DNA of 64,000 nt, taken from contig NC_092575.1 in assembly GCF_037975245.1 (NCBI RefSeq), positions 575,001-639,000 of the forward strand, written 5' to 3'. Origin of the DNA: Apostichopus japonicus (lineage: Eukaryota; Echinodermata; Holothuroidea; Aspidochirotida; Stichopodidae). Within the stretch, counting starts at the first letter, position 1; each line of letters starts with the position of its first letter. This document shows, piece after piece, positions 12,001 to 24,985 of this stretch. The notes under the pieces are model-generated. The model was not told the DNA's origin. It worked only from the letters and a program-made list of their open reading frames with translations, and did not search any database. The translations under genes were made by a program, and so were the position numbers.

Positions 12001-13285
12001 GTACCCCATAGGAGAAGAAAAGTGTGACAAATGTCACACAGTTTATACCTAGGAAAATGGAGCCTTGGGAATTCCTTAAATATTAAATAGAAAGTTGATT
12101 AGGCCCCATTATGTACTGTAATTTTGCTACATGCGAATTATGCCATTTAGTTTCCTTGAATGAGTTTGTTTGTGAGCTGTTTTGAACTGTTGTGTGCATT
12201 ATCAACAGTCACAGTTATATATGACTATATATACAGTCTTGTAGTTTTTGTACTATGCACAGATATGTTTGCAGCTGTACAGCCTTCATGTGCATACATT
12301 GATGTATCTTTGTTTATGAGAGAGATTTTGGAGATGCTATGAACAGTGCCAATCATAAATCAGTTTATTAACCCTTGGTTATTGTCTCTGTTCAAAATAT
12401 GCACTCCAATTCACCCCAGCCTACAAGAATTGGTAACATTTTATATCCCTGTGCTACTTACCACGTCCAGGATTGTGAGCCTTTCCCTCCCCTCTCCTGT
12501 GCCTCCTCTTATCCCTCCTGAGCCTCCTCTTACCCCTCTCCTGTCCCTCCTCTTGCGCCTCCTCTTATCCCTCTTCCCCATTCCTTTTATTCTTCTTCCT
12601 TGCCCATTCCATCCTTTCCCTTTCCCTAAGTTTCCTTTAAATATGGAAAAATCACTTCATCAGTTATAGGAGAATGGAAATCTTTAGACCATGTTGATAT
12701 TTAATTTCAGATCATAGCTCTATAGGGACAACTGGTGCTGCTACAAACTATTGTACTCTGAAACACCCCCAGTCTCATCAGCTGGTCTGACCTCTTTGAG
12801 AGTAAATTTCACCCATGGTCCTCCTCCACTGAATAGAAATCCAAGGGTGCAGGGTAGTAAAGTTCTCCAACTGTTTGCTAACTAATGATCTACACGGAGA
12901 GATGTATGGCAAGTGCTGTAAATGTGTATTTTGTAGTATTGTCAGTTTCAATCAGTTTCTAGTTCAAGTACATTTAGGATTCTGTCATCACCAATTGAAC
13001 TCAGAGAGTGTGGATTGGTTCCAACAAGTTCATCAGTAGATAAGAGTGTGTTGGTATATAGTGTACAGACACCGATCTTTCTTATAATACATTCGCTGGC
13101 GAATGTTTCTGTGACATATCTTTGTTAAGTCAAAGTTAAAATTAAGTGGAAATGAATTATTACTGACAATGTTTAGTGTGTCTATGGAAACAGAATTGCT
13201 CAGGCCTCAGTTCAGTTTAGATTGAAGCCACAATCACTTAAATAGATATAACACAGTGGTTATGCTGACAGTGCTGCGGTGTCAG
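9043..13285. other. Non-coding stretch, probably intronic
   Basis: A G-rich patch lies at 9050-9120, a two-copy 19-bp repeat (GATGTTGTGACAGGATGTT) near 9886-9923, T-rich tracts near 10440-10480 and 10690-10765, and a C/T-rich tract (CCTCTT, CCCTCC) at 12475-12640. No exon or RNA gene was recognised. Confidence 0.45.
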
Positions 13286-14070
13286 CATTAGATTGAATCT
13301 ATAATCAATGATAGAGTTATGCATAACTTCATGTGGGAGAGAGGAGGATGTATGTACAGAAGCTTGAACTTAAGATTGAATCTATAATCAATAATAGAGT
13401 TATGCATAACTTCATATGGGAGAGAGGAGGATGTATGTACAGAAGCTTGACCTTTAGATTAAACCTATAATCAATAATAGATTTATGCATACTTAATGGA
13501 TTTATATACTGTAGCTTGAACTTTCGATTGCATCTATAACTAATAATAGATTTGTGCATAATTAATGGGTTTGTATACTGTAGCTTGAATTTTTGATTGA
13601 ATCTATAATCAATAATAGATGTATGCATACTTAATGAGTTCGTTTACTGCAGCTTGAACTTTCGATTGAATCTATAATCAATAATAGATTTTTAAATAGG
13701 TGTGTATCTGGCAGCTTGAATTTTAAATTGAATCTGTAATCAATAATTGATTTGTGCATACTAAAATAGGTGTGTATCTGACAGCTTGAACTTAGATTGA
13801 ATCTATAATCAATAATAGATTTGTGCATTCCTAATAGGTGTGTGTACTGTAGCTTGAACTTTCGATTGAATATATAACCAATCATAGATTTTTAAATAGG
13901 TGTGTATCTGGCAGCTTGAACTTTAAATTGAATATATAATCAACAATAGATTTGTGCATACTAAAAATAGGTGTGTATCTGACAGCTTCGACTTAGATTG
14001 AATCTATAATCAATAATAGATTTGTGCATACCTAATAGGTGTGTGTACTGTAGCTTGAACTTTGATTGGA
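13286..14070. repeat. Degenerate minisatellite, ~60-85 bp unit, ~11 copies
   Basis: GATTGAATCTATAATCAATA is followed by ATAGATTTGTGCATA, a variable linker and AGCTTGAACTT, repeated throughout. The first two units carry a long linker with GGGAGAGAGGAGGATGTATG; later ones are shorter. The minus-strand open frames with MHKSIIDYRFN repeats are simply this unit read backwards. Confidence 0.92.
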
Positions 14071-15690
14071 TTTCATTTACTGTACAATCACATCTTTTAC
14101 AGATTAAGTGGTAGAATAGTACTGTACTACGGTACTAGGCTAATTGTAAAATGAATCTGTAATCACATAAATTTAAGTAATTAAGGCAATAGGTCCATTG
14201 TCATGTTACATCTACCATGTACAGTAACATGTCAGTTTAATGTCCCTTAACTATGGAAGAGTGATTTACTTATACTCAGGACTACAAATACCCAGTCATC
14301 CTTGATCCACCTTCCCCTTTCCTTCCTTGAGCAAAAGTATTTTCGAAAATATGTTAATAATCCTTTTTCTGTAGTCTTCATAATTATATACCTGTTCTAA
14401 ATCCAGCTGGTTTCTGTGTAAATGTGTGTGTGTGTGTCTGTAGATTGTAATTCCATATGTTGATGCACCCAAGCTATCTGTCATTGCATGTATTAATTCC
14501 AATTTCATGAAAGCTCTCTCTGCCATGTTTTGAAAGAAGATGATTCTTGTAACAGCTGTAATTCTGATGGTTGCTACTCTTCACTTTACTTGATAGTCAT
14601 GTAGTTTAATAGTAGTAGTAAGTAGTAGACTATGGAGCTGGTATTATTATTATTATGATTATTATGCACACCCTGAGCTAAACCTCGGGGCCAGAAGTTA
14701 ATTCAATAGCAAGGTTTGTAGTAACTTAAAAACACATCTGTGCTACATGACTTCACCGGATTTTAATATGAAAAGAGAGCTTATGTTGAATGTACGCTGA
14801 AGGCAGGATAAACTCCTTATCAAAACATTCAATGGTTGCTGCGATCCCTGGGGAATGTATCTACACTGTAGAGTTTTGCTGCTACCCTTGAAGAATCCAA
14901 TAATTATATTAGCTACTGCAGGCAATTACGAAAAGCAAATGAGAACTGGGCAGTTATGCTCTATGCTGAGATCATTGGGTTGAGTATGTAAATTAGTTGC
15001 AAGGCTAATGTAAAAAGCATAGCACACTTCCAGCACATTGAAGGAGTTTATGTGTATTCATTGGTTAAAAAGAGAGTGGAGAATACTAGGAGAGTTACTG
15101 CAGTGTATGTAAAGAGTCTATTAAAACTAAATTGAAGTATGTCTTAATGCCAACAATTAATTTTGATACCTTTGTAGATTGCCACTAACATTGCCATATA
15201 GTCTGCATTGATATTGTCTGCATTGTATTTCTATATTAATTTTATTGTTTGAGAAATGACCCTTAAATATCCGAGTCCCTTCAATCTAAAGAATCTAGGC
15301 TACTACACCCAGAGATTTGGCATATTTTAAGTTAAATATTTGGAAAATCAGAATAGAGCTAAAACATCAGTCTTAGATTCTTTCTTCTCTGACTACAGCA
15401 TATCAAGACTAATAGCTATAGAAACATTATCTATACTAGCTTCTTTCTTCTTGGACTAGCTCATATCAAGATTAAAATTCACTGCATTCTTTAATTAAAG
15501 GGATCTGAAGAGTCCTTATGCTTCAGATTGCCCAAGGTAGCTAATAAATGATTTACTAACTGTGTTAAATCTGTGTGTTTCAACTCACTGGTATATATAC
15601 AGTACTTAATGCAGTAACTTTAATTGACTGTTGCACATAGTTTATGAATAATCAGCAGAGTTTTACCAATTTCTACCGTACATACATGGA
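14071..15690. other. Non-coding stretch, nothing recognised
   Basis: A short (GT)n tract lies near 14425 and an (ATT)n tract near 14643. No exon recognised. Confidence 0.45.
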
Positions 15691-15693
15691 CAG

Positions 15694-15771
15694 TATGTTA
15701 ATGAAGAGAAAAATCAAGCTGTGCAACGAGAATTACACTATGGCCACTGCACTGCTGGACGGAAAATACAG
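15694..15771 (+). CDS. Weak candidate internal exon, phase 0 at both ends
   Basis: The 78-nt interval between GGACAG and GTATGT is open in the frame that gives phase 0 at both borders (26 codons, ending HCTAGRKIQ), which would match the other phase-0 exons. The donor is good, but the acceptor lacks a convincing polypyrimidine tract. A second frame is also open across it. The peptide is not recognised. The interval sits just left of a minisatellite, and chance is a real alternative. Confidence 0.2.
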
Positions 15772-15937
15772 GTATGTGAAAAAGTAAAAGGATACTTGAG
15801 CTGTTCTCAAGCAACTTGTGGTCAAATCCTGCAAGAAGCCAGGACCACAGGAAAATCAACTCACTTTGTGAAAATCAGTGTGACTCATGAAAAGCCATCA
15901 GTAAAGTATATATACATCGGGAATGGTAGATTCAGAG

Positions 15938-17320
15938 GGAAGACGAGATGGATAGAAGAGTGTGAAAGAAGAGTGCAATAGAACTAGAAGAGTGCAATAG
16001 AACTAGAAGAGTGCGATAGAAGAGTGCGATGGAAGAGTGCGATAGAAGGGTGCGATAGAAGAGTGCGATAGAAGAGTGCGAAGAAGAGTGTGATAGAAGA
16101 GTGCGATAGAAGAGTGCGAAGAAGAGTGCGAAGAAGAGTGTGATAGAAGAGTGCGATAGAAGGGTGCGATAGAAGAGTGCGATAGAAGAGTGCGAAGAAG
16201 AGTGTGATAGAAGAGTGCAATTGAAGAGTGCGAAGAAGAGTGTGATAGAAGAGTGCGATAGAAGAGTGCGATAGAAGAGTGCGATAGAAGAGTGCGATAG
16301 AAGAGTGCGATAGAAGAGTGCGAAGAAGAGTGTGATAGAAGAGTGCGATAGAAGAGTGCGATAGAAGAGTGCGATAGAAGAGTGCGAAGAAGAGTGTGAT
16401 AGAAGAGTGCGATAGAAGAGTGCGAAGAAGAGTGTGATAGATGAGTGCGATAGAAGAGTGTGATAGAGCTAGAAGAGTGCGATAGAAGAGTGTGAAGAAG
16501 AGTGTGATAGATGAGTGCGATAGAAGAGTGTGATAGAACTAGAAGAGTGCGATAGAAGAGTGCGATAGAAGAGTGCGATAGAAGAGTGCGATAGAAGGGT
16601 GCAGTAGAAGAGTGCAGTAGAAGAGTGCGATAGAACTAGAAGAGTGCGATAGAAGAGTGCGATAGAAGAGTGCGATAGAAGAGTGCGAAGAAGAGTGTGA
16701 TAGAAGAGTGTGATAGAAGAGTGCGATAGAAGAGTGCGAAGAAGAGTGTGATAGATGAGTGCGATAGAAGAGTGTGATAGAAGGGTGCGATAGAAGAGTG
16801 CGATAGAAGGGTGCAGTAGAAGAGTGCAGTAGAAGAGTGCGATAGAACTAGAAGAGTGCGATAGAAGAGTGCGATAGAAGAGTGCGATAGAAGAGTGCGA
16901 AGAAGAGTGTGATAGAAGAGTGTGATAGAAGAGTGCGATAGAAGAGTGCGAAGAAGAGTGTGATAGATGAGTGCGATAGAAGAGTGTGATAGAAGGGTGC
17001 GATAGAAGAGTGCGATAGAAGGGTGCAGTAGAAGAGTGCAGTAGAAGAGTGCGATAGAACTAGAAGAGTGCGATAGAACTAGAAGAGTGCGATAGAAGAG
17101 TGCGATAGAATAAATGAGTGCGATAGAAGAGTGTGATAGAAGAGTGCGATAGAAGAGTGCGATAGAGCTAGAAGAGTGCGATAGAAGAGTGCGATAGAAG
17201 GGTGCAGTAGAAGAGTGCGATAGAACTAGAAGAGTGCGATAGAAGAGTGCGATAGAACTAGAAGAGTGCGATAGAAGAGTGCGATGGAAGAGTGTGATAG
17301 AAGAGTGCGATAGAACCAGA
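15938..17320. repeat. 13-bp minisatellite (GATAGAAGAGTGC) with higher-order units
   Basis: About 1.38 kb of GATAGAAGAGTGC with common 12-bp (GAAGAAGAGTGT) and 19-bp (GATAGAACTAGAAGAGTGC) variants. A larger unit of about 211 bp repeats within it: its landmark GGTGCAGTAGAAG recurs at about 16600, 16812 and 17023, with a shorter recurrence near 17202. On the minus strand the unit lacks stop codons, so a 231-codon frame is open (ALFYRTLLSHSSI repeated). No promoter or splice context supports coding. Confidence 0.97.
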
Positions 17321-17324
17321 CCCA

Positions 17325-19055
17325 TAAGCAATGTAGTTGGCTAGCAGCAGTTTCCATACAAATAAAAATAATAACGGTCTGCAGACAATTAAGTTAGCAC
17401 AACAGATCTGATAGCCAAGAATCAGAAGTAGATAACCTTTCAAGATGCAGAAATACTGTCCTGGCTGAAATTTGTTATAGTTGCAAAGGAGTAAAATAAG
17501 GAGTTTTCTTGACATATCAAGTTGCAACCATTTTATAAACTAGCCTTTGCTGCGATTATAGAACTAAGAGAATCAGCATCACACAGAAAGTTGAACTACG
17601 CATGGCACATCGTTATTCATGGGAGTGCCCCATGTTAGCAGCTGGTGAGGATCTGAAGAGGGTTAACATATCCCATTGAGAATAGTTTAAAATGTAGACA
17701 ATGATATCAAATCATTAGTTTGAAGCTGCTGAGCAAAGGCTGCAACCCTACATGTCAGTTGAACAGATTTTAGTCAGTCATTCTTAATTTGTGTGTAGAC
17801 TTGACGACCTACATGGATGGAAAGATTGGATGCAAGTAAAGAAATGGAGAAGAGCTAAATATTTGGTCAGACATAAACCACCATTCTTAACTGATATAAA
17901 AGAGGAGCTTATTCTTAACATCCACGTGTCAATTCCTTTCTACCGTTTACAAGATAGGGATATTTGAAGGAATTTTATCATAAGTGACGATAATAAAAAA
18001 TAAGGATATCAAAGTTGCACAATAACAACAACATACTTTGTTTGGCTATTTTTTTTTTGTTGCATTCACTCTCTTGCATTCATAATCTATCCCACTTTTA
18101 ATTTGGATGCAATTAATTTGAAGAGCGAAAATATATTTTGTCAATATGCATTACGTCTGATTGTGTCATGTATATATCTGGTACAAAATGTGTCAACATC
18201 AAATGTTGTTATGAACTTTAAAAAAAATGACACATAGGAAATAAAACGATTGCAAAATTTACCAGGATGTTAGACACATTAGCATTGTTTCCTTTTATTA
18301 GTCATAATGAAAGGCACTTCTGTAAGGCTCCACTTATCTCTCGATTATTACAACAGTCTCTTTTACCCAGCTGCTGGCTGTACAGTAGGTTTGTGATTTA
18401 ACCTGGACAGTATTGTAATGTAATGTTGTGATGAGTGATATTATTGTGGGGGGGGAGGGGGTCTAATACCCCCATGGGATGTAACCTAATGTTGTACATT
18501 AATGTATGATTGGGTTAATGATTACCACACTGGGGAGGATGACCGATCTGAGCGTACACTTTAAACTGATTGTAGCTGTTATTTACTGAGTAAACACTCA
18601 TGAGGAGCCAGTTATTACACGTAGCTAAGTGTCTTCTCATCCTCAACTTAATTAGAGAGCTAGAGAGTCGTTTCATGAAGGTTTTGAATTCTCTGAAGTT
18701 AGTCACTCACTTTGGAAACTCAGTTTAAAGTCACAAGAGGTTTGAGTTGGGGGAGGGGGGCAGAGTAGTTGAGGGAATGGAGGGGTGGCTGCCTATAATA
18801 CCTGTCAATAGGAGTATTCTTGCTTTAAATTAGCTAAACAATGGATGCAAATCATATTCCTGTTTTTGTTTATGTGAATTTAGGAGGCTAATTGAAACAT
18901 GTCTATAGTTGTATTAAAGCCAGTGCAGTAATGTACTGTACATTTTTATTCTCCACTAGACAACAGTTTCACACATTCATACTAGTCTGAGAATATATTA
19001 CATTGAAGTCCAGTTAAGGTAAATTTAAAACTTTGCAGGTACCTCTGGAACTTAC
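17325..19055. other. Non-coding stretch with G-rich patches
   Basis: G runs lie at 18447-18462 and around 18750-18790. Otherwise AT-rich and unremarkable. Confidence 0.45.
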
Positions 19056-19059
19056 CACG

Positions 19060-19450
19060 TTGATTATGTGTTATTGTCCACATGATCACTGCCATAGTGG
19101 CCTCCTCATCCATGATGGCCTGTTATAAAATTCAGTGATTGATTATGTGTTATTGTCCACATTATCCCTGCCATAGTGGCCTCCTCATCCATGATGGGGG
19201 GTAAAACACTCAATGATTGATTATGTGTTATTGTCCACATTATCCCTGTCATAGTGGCCTCCTGATCCATGATGGGGTATGAGACTCAGTGATTGATTAT
19301 GTGTTATTGTCCACATTATCCCTGTCAGAGTGGCCTCCTGATCCATGATGGGGGTGTAAAGCTTAGTGATTGATTATGTGTTATTGTCCACATTATCCCT
19401 GTCATAGTGGCCTCCTCGTCCATGATGGGGTATGAGACTCAGTGATTGTT
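19060..19450. repeat. Minisatellite, 76-79 bp unit, 5 copies
   Basis: GATTATGTGTTATTGTCCAC recurs at about 19062, 19141, 19219, 19295 and 19372. Each copy continues with a TAGTGGCCTCCT segment and a CCATGATGGGG segment. Confidence 0.95.
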
Positions 19451-19454
19451 TACG

Positions 19455-21735
19455 GTCAATTGGGCTGCTGGTCTCCAGAGTACAAACCTACCTCCTCTAA
19501 CTCATTCAACAGAGTGCTATTGAAAAGTACCTCATTATTCTGAGGCAGTCTCTTTTATTGATGTCTGGGAGACTTGATGCATTATATGGCTTCGGGTTTT
19601 CCTGGTATTATCTGCGGAGCTATCAATATCCGTAATTACTTGTATGGGTAGGTGTATCATACTTAAAACCAGGGCTTCTGCAGGTTTCTGCACTAGCAGG
19701 TAGTTGTGATATGTTGCATGGTTGTAATGTCAGGACAATACCGAAAAGAAAGAATTTCAAATATAGCACTATTAGTCACTTGGCACCGTAAAAGAAGAGG
19801 CTGAAAGTGGTCAGGAATGTGGGAGGGAGAAGGATATAGCAGTGGGAGATGTCTTATTTAGAAAGAAGTGAACATATTAATAAAGACATAATTAAAAAGA
19901 ATTTACAGTAGTCCAGCACTTTATACACATGTTATAGGCTATCTCATTGTAATCTGCTACGGTACAGTCATATCAGTTGCCAGCCCAGGTTTCAATACTA
20001 TAGCCACTAGTGGTGCTTTCTACTCAGTGGTTCTAGTTTCTGTATTCAGTGACTCCAGGCCTCCTTCCCTTATCTCCCCGTCTCACCTAGTTCCTGGTCA
20101 CCCGACCTTGAGACCCAGCCCCTACATCCCTCCCCCAGAGAGCTCATACCAGACTTGGTAATTGAGAAAGACCAATTACAAACTAAGACTGATGATAACT
20201 GATGGTTAACTTCAAAGCAGATACCAACACAACCAATGTACCTTATATTGTACATTTATCACATGAGATGCGAATACTTCATGAATCCTGAGACACGTTT
20301 TAACGTGAATGTGAATTGACGCTGGAATATATTTCTGGCTAATTCAGAGTGTCTCCATCCTTGGGTGATAAATTGTATTTATTTGAAAGCGATCACAAAC
20401 ATGACTGTACTGTAACATACCACCTTGCGAGTGATGGATGCTCTTACTATAATTAATCTGTCAATATTCTTCCCACAGTACACAGTACCAATACATATTG
20501 CCTGCTGATTAGATACACTGTCTTCTCCTCTTGCTAATTTCAACAGCCGTGAACATTGTCATCAAAATGTTCATAAAATGTAACTGAATTTTGATTGATG
20601 TGGGTGTATGGCAGTGAGACTATATCCATAGACACTGTACCTACTGTACTTGTATCTAGTGAGGGTTTAGAGCTGATGTGATACAGTGTAAATCATTCTA
20701 TTATTACTCAAGTTGTGCAGTGTCAAAAATCAGTGTATGTTTAAATATACTGTCTGACAAGGGCTTAGATTCACTGATTTATAAAAAAGAATTCAAGATC
20801 ATTTATGGGTTATTACCTTTATTATTTAATTACTACATTTCAACCTGCTTGTTATAAAGTACTATCCTTCTAGTGCACTAATACTGCTATACAGTACATG
20901 TCTGTGCTTGTATAGCCATCTGCCCATTTGTGCAGCATTTGGTGATACCATACCAGGTAAAATTATTCCTTGTTTTGTTCTTGTTCTGAACTGCTGTTAT
21001 GATCAGTCATTCACTTGTGTTTTGGATTCATGACAGTAGAAGTAAGATATATTTAATGTGGATATTGTTGGTCTGTCAACAAATACTGATGAGCAGTATT
21101 AACTGGCAGTTTGATCAAACTCATTGTTGTCTGAACTGCAGGTGTTATAGCCCCTGAAGCTACTATGGGGTCAGAGGTCAACAGGGCAAAGAATGTGTAA
21201 AGAATACTCCTACTAGTGTGGTTTAGTTTCATATCAATTATAGGGTGTAGGTCCATTTAGACCTGGTGGGATTTGAAATATATCAACCACATAAATTGAT
21301 ATGTGAAGGTGAATGGGTTTTGTAGCTTTTTGACCAGAATTAACATTAGCAACACATAATGAAATGGTATGCAGAGGTCAATGAAACTTGTATCATTTGA
21401 TCAGAATTATATTAGCAAAAAAGTGAAATGATATGTGAGTTGAACACATACTTTATCATTTCACCACTGGGTTGAGTTGATAACACATAAAATGGCATGT
21501 AGCAATTTATGGGTCCTGGATCATTGACCAGAATGGATAAAACCAAAATGGTATGTAATAATTTGACCAGAATTAATAAGCAGCACATTTCAAACAGTAG
21601 TCTATGTTTTAAAGTTTTTAAGATTCATATACTTGATTGCTATTGGTAACACTACTGTAGTATTTACTTTTACCATAGAAATGTTCATTGCCCCCAAAAA
21701 ATAAAAATCATGAAAATTTCATCACTTCTTTGTGG
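19455..21735. other. Non-coding stretch, nothing recognised
   Basis: AT-rich. A loose repeat of TTTGACCAGAATTA with AAATGGTATGT phrases occurs at 21290-21590 in the right part. Confidence 0.45.
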
Positions 21736-21740
21736 TCATA

Positions 21741-21828
21741 TGACTTAAATACATTACATCACCCAAACTTAGCTTGATATTGCTGACTTAAATACATGAC
21801 ATCACCCAAACAGAGCTTGATATTGCTA
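21741..21828. repeat. Two-copy 43-bp direct repeat
   Basis: TGACTTAAATACATTACATC at 21741 is repeated with one base changed at 21784, and both copies continue CACCCAAAC...AGCTTGATATTGCT. Confidence 0.85.
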
Positions 21829-21829
21829 A

Positions 21830-22195
21830 ATACCAGTGTTGGTGAACCAACTGTGTGATTGTATGGAGTATTCCATTGACTTTAAAAGCTTCATTACTTA
21901 ATGCTGTAAGCAGCACATAAACAGGAATTTATAATGCTGATTTAATTAATGGAAGTATAGTGTATGAAATTTAATGATGGAAACATAAAATAGAAATGAA
22001 TGCATTTGGGCATTACATTATGTAACGCTATAAACAAGTAAACTAGTCAAGGATACCGTAGCAATTAAATAGATGCTGGCAACATATAATGTTTTATGTA
22101 TAGATGTAAAATAAATGAAGCATGCTGAAGTGGAAATTGTTATGTTGTTGTTTTGATGAAAAGTGTGTAATGTTGAAAAGATGTTATGAGCTGTT
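21830..22195. other. Non-coding stretch, nothing recognised
   Basis: AT-rich. The minus-strand open frame here shows no coding signs. Confidence 0.4.
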
Positions 22196-22223
22196 TCTAT
22201 TCTGTCAATAGGAACTTGTGCAG

Positions 22224-22285
22224 CATGTATTTTGCATGTACTTTGCATGTGTTTTGCATGTGTTTTGCATGTATTTCACACATGT
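22224..22285. repeat. Short TTTGCATGT repeat (~11-12 bp unit)
   Basis: TTTTGCATGT or CTTTGCATGT recurs five times in tandem. Each copy contains TTTGCAT, the core of the POU-factor octamer; binding is speculative. Confidence 0.75.
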
Positions 22286-22309
22286 ATTTGAATGTTCAGT
22301 ATTGTGCAT

Positions 22310-22870
22310 GTATTGTTGGAGCATTTGTGCATTTTCAAGAGATGTTTTGATTTGAGAATAATACAGAACCTACAATAATTGAAGGAGGTCTCATAATTGT
22401 GTGATCCTTTCGTCAGGTGTGATGTAGTTCTATGGATAATCAGCCGTTAATCCACCCCGGCGACCCCAACTTTGTGGTTACACACACAGGTCGATGTACT
22501 GTATGTCGCAATTAACCGATTTATTTATCGCAGAATAAGGAGCTGCAAAAAGAAACTATATTTATGCTACCTCTTTGGAGATAGAGTGTTTGAAGTGATC
22601 ATTATCCATTTATTACGGTGAAGTCGAAGGCTGAGGGTGTAAGTATAACAGGACTACAGGGAAAAACTGTGTCCTTTGTCAAGTTGACAAATAACATGTG
22701 ACACAGTAAGAAGTAATATCATCGTAATTCGAATTGTCAACTTGACTATAACCATATTTTTGACATGTTGTCAAGTTAAGTGGAATGCAGTAACTCCACA
22801 AGTTGATACTTTTTACCAATTTTATATGTTATCATAACTTGTCAACCTGGATAAAAATCATATTTTGGAC
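22310..22870. other. Non-coding stretch with weak repeat character
   Basis: CAAGTTGACAAAT, TTGTCAACTTGAC and TGTCAAGTTA phrases in both orientations near 22675-22850 suggest an older, degenerate part of the array that follows. Confidence 0.4.
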
Positions 22871-22880
22871 TGGATGTGCA

Positions 22881-23085
22881 GTTATGTGCAACACATCAGT
22901 AACTGGACAATTTGGTAGTTTTCACCAAGTTACAATATTATGATATTGTAGTTATGTGCAACACATCAGTAATTGGACAGTTTGGTAGTTTTCACCAAGT
23001 TATAACATTATAATATTGTAGTTATGTGCAACACATCAGTAACTGGACAGTTTGGTAGTTTCACCAAGTAATAATATCATCTACT
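22881..23085. repeat. 70-bp tandem repeat, 3 clear copies
   Basis: GTTATGTGCAACACATCAGT starts at 22881, 22951 and 23021, exactly 70 bp apart. A degenerate fourth copy with ACTGGACAATT lies near 23206-23265. Confidence 0.95.
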
Positions 23086-23269
23086 CGACATATCATATGT
23101 TTGACTTCTTGTCAAGTTACGTTCAGCTCATCAATTTTCGTCAAGATGTAAGAAAAAAAAGCGTAACTTATCAAAAAAAAGTCATATATTTGACATGTAT
23201 TCAAGTTATGTACAACAAAGCAACTGGACAATTCACTCATTTTCTTCAAGATGTAATAATGTTAGCATA

Positions 23270-24980
23270 ACTCATGAACAAGACATTATATTTAAATTTT
23301 TTGTGATGTCCTGTTAAAGTGACACGCTACTGTAAGCAAACTTCTCTCCTGTCTGTCCAGACCCACGTGGCTTAGTGAATAGCTACTTTTCTTGTCAAAG
23401 GTTGAATTCTGCGACCAACTTCATCAACATCACACATTTTCTGATGTGCTTTGTTGTTGTGTTCATACCAGTCCTTACCAAAATGTCTGGAAAAATCTAA
23501 AAACCTCAGACAGAAAATTCAAACCAATCTGTTTACTATGGATCTGCAACCTTTTATTCATGCAGCTAATTCTTAAGTTTATTGTGACAATGTCTGTAAT
23601 GCCTAGCAATGCCATTACACAAAGTGGGTCATTAGCTTCATGTTAAGTTACATTTCAAATCATGAAGTCAAATTAGAGAAATGTTAAAGTGTTTTGTAAT
23701 CTGCTAATGACATGGGATTATGAATGATATAGTTTCTTGTCGTCAATATGTTGATAATCGATATGAAATTGGTTAATTACCAACTCATTAACATTCGGTT
23801 TGGTTAGTAACAGTCTAAGGAGGATATCCTGGTTTTCATCAATTGCATTAATGTTCTGAGTCAGTACTCTGTAGTTTTGGTAAAAAATTAATGACCAAAC
23901 TGAAGGAAAATTGCTGTAACTTTATAAAATGTTTTGCATAATGAAACGATGCTTCGTGTTTATAACTTGAAGAGGCTGTAAGATTAGTGGCAATTAGGTT
24001 CAGTGTACAGCAATGTTGTGTACTGTAAGAAAGCACATTGAATCCTTCTAGTTTGCAAACCTACATACAGCATGGTTGGATTCCATACAGCATGAACAGC
24101 TATTTATGGCAGCTTAGTATAAGCCCTGCACAGAATCCTCTCTGTTTGCAGTACTTTATGCCATGAGCAAACTTTATAAACATTGACATTGCTATGCAAA
24201 TTAGTAACAGTAAGCCGGCTTTAAATGCACAGTAACTATCGTTTTATATTTTTCGTTTTATCTTCTTGTCTGGGAGACATATAGTGCAGTGAGGCATTGT
24301 AGAGAATCAAATAAAATAGTCATATATAGATATACAGTCCATATATTTATAATATATAAATATATATTTATGTTTAAGAAGCTACTTGTAAAGAAACATC
24401 TTCTAAAACCAGCAGGATATATTTTTTTTATTCTACAGAAACATTTGTTTGATAAAGTAATGTCTATACTAAGGTACTACATGGGTATAATGACCAAGAT
24501 GTGTAGTAATCTTGTTGTTGTTGTTGGGAGAAAACAAAGGCCATCAGCTAATAGCTCAAGTTAATCAATCATCGTTCATAGAAATTAGGAGGAAGAAAAC
24601 AAAACAACAGATGAGTGAGAATAACAGAATTAATACCAGTGATCTGAAATCATAAGTTGGTCTGGTGATTTTGTGCGTTAAAAACCTAAATATTGGAATT
24701 ATAATATAGCAGGAGTCCTGATTCCATTTGAGCACTTATTATTAAGGACTGTACAGTAGTCATAACCTTCTTAAGACAGTTTCATTTTTATGTAGTTATC
24801 CAGGAGAATTGGCTTAGCTCATACTGTAGTTTAATTTCCTTGGATGTTCATTGCTTGGCACTAAATTGACTGATGCTTCCTGTAATAATTTCTCTCTGTG
24901 TAAACAAAACTTGCGATGCTGCACTTGTTCTGACTACACTTTATTAATACATTAGCCTCTTCCACTGTACCATACTGGCT
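23270..24980. other. Non-coding stretch, nothing recognised
   Basis: AT-rich, with open frames of 60-90 codons without support. A TATATA-rich patch lies at 24320-24375. Confidence 0.45.
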
Positions 24981-24985
24981 TGCAG

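Noticed and set aside
12346-12669. 107-codon plus-strand open frame rich in Pro and Leu
   Set aside because: Produced by a C/T-rich low-complexity tract, and the listed start would be GTG, not ATG.
13329-13885. Minus-strand open frames with MHKSIIDYRFN repeats
   Set aside because: Direct translation of the degenerate minisatellite at 13286-14070.
13286-14070. CRISPR-like array
   Set aside because: Units are contiguous and degenerate with no unique spacers, and the window is clearly from an animal.
16636-17331. 231-codon minus-strand open frame
   Set aside because: It is the 13-bp minisatellite read backwards; stop codons are absent by unit composition and no gene context exists.
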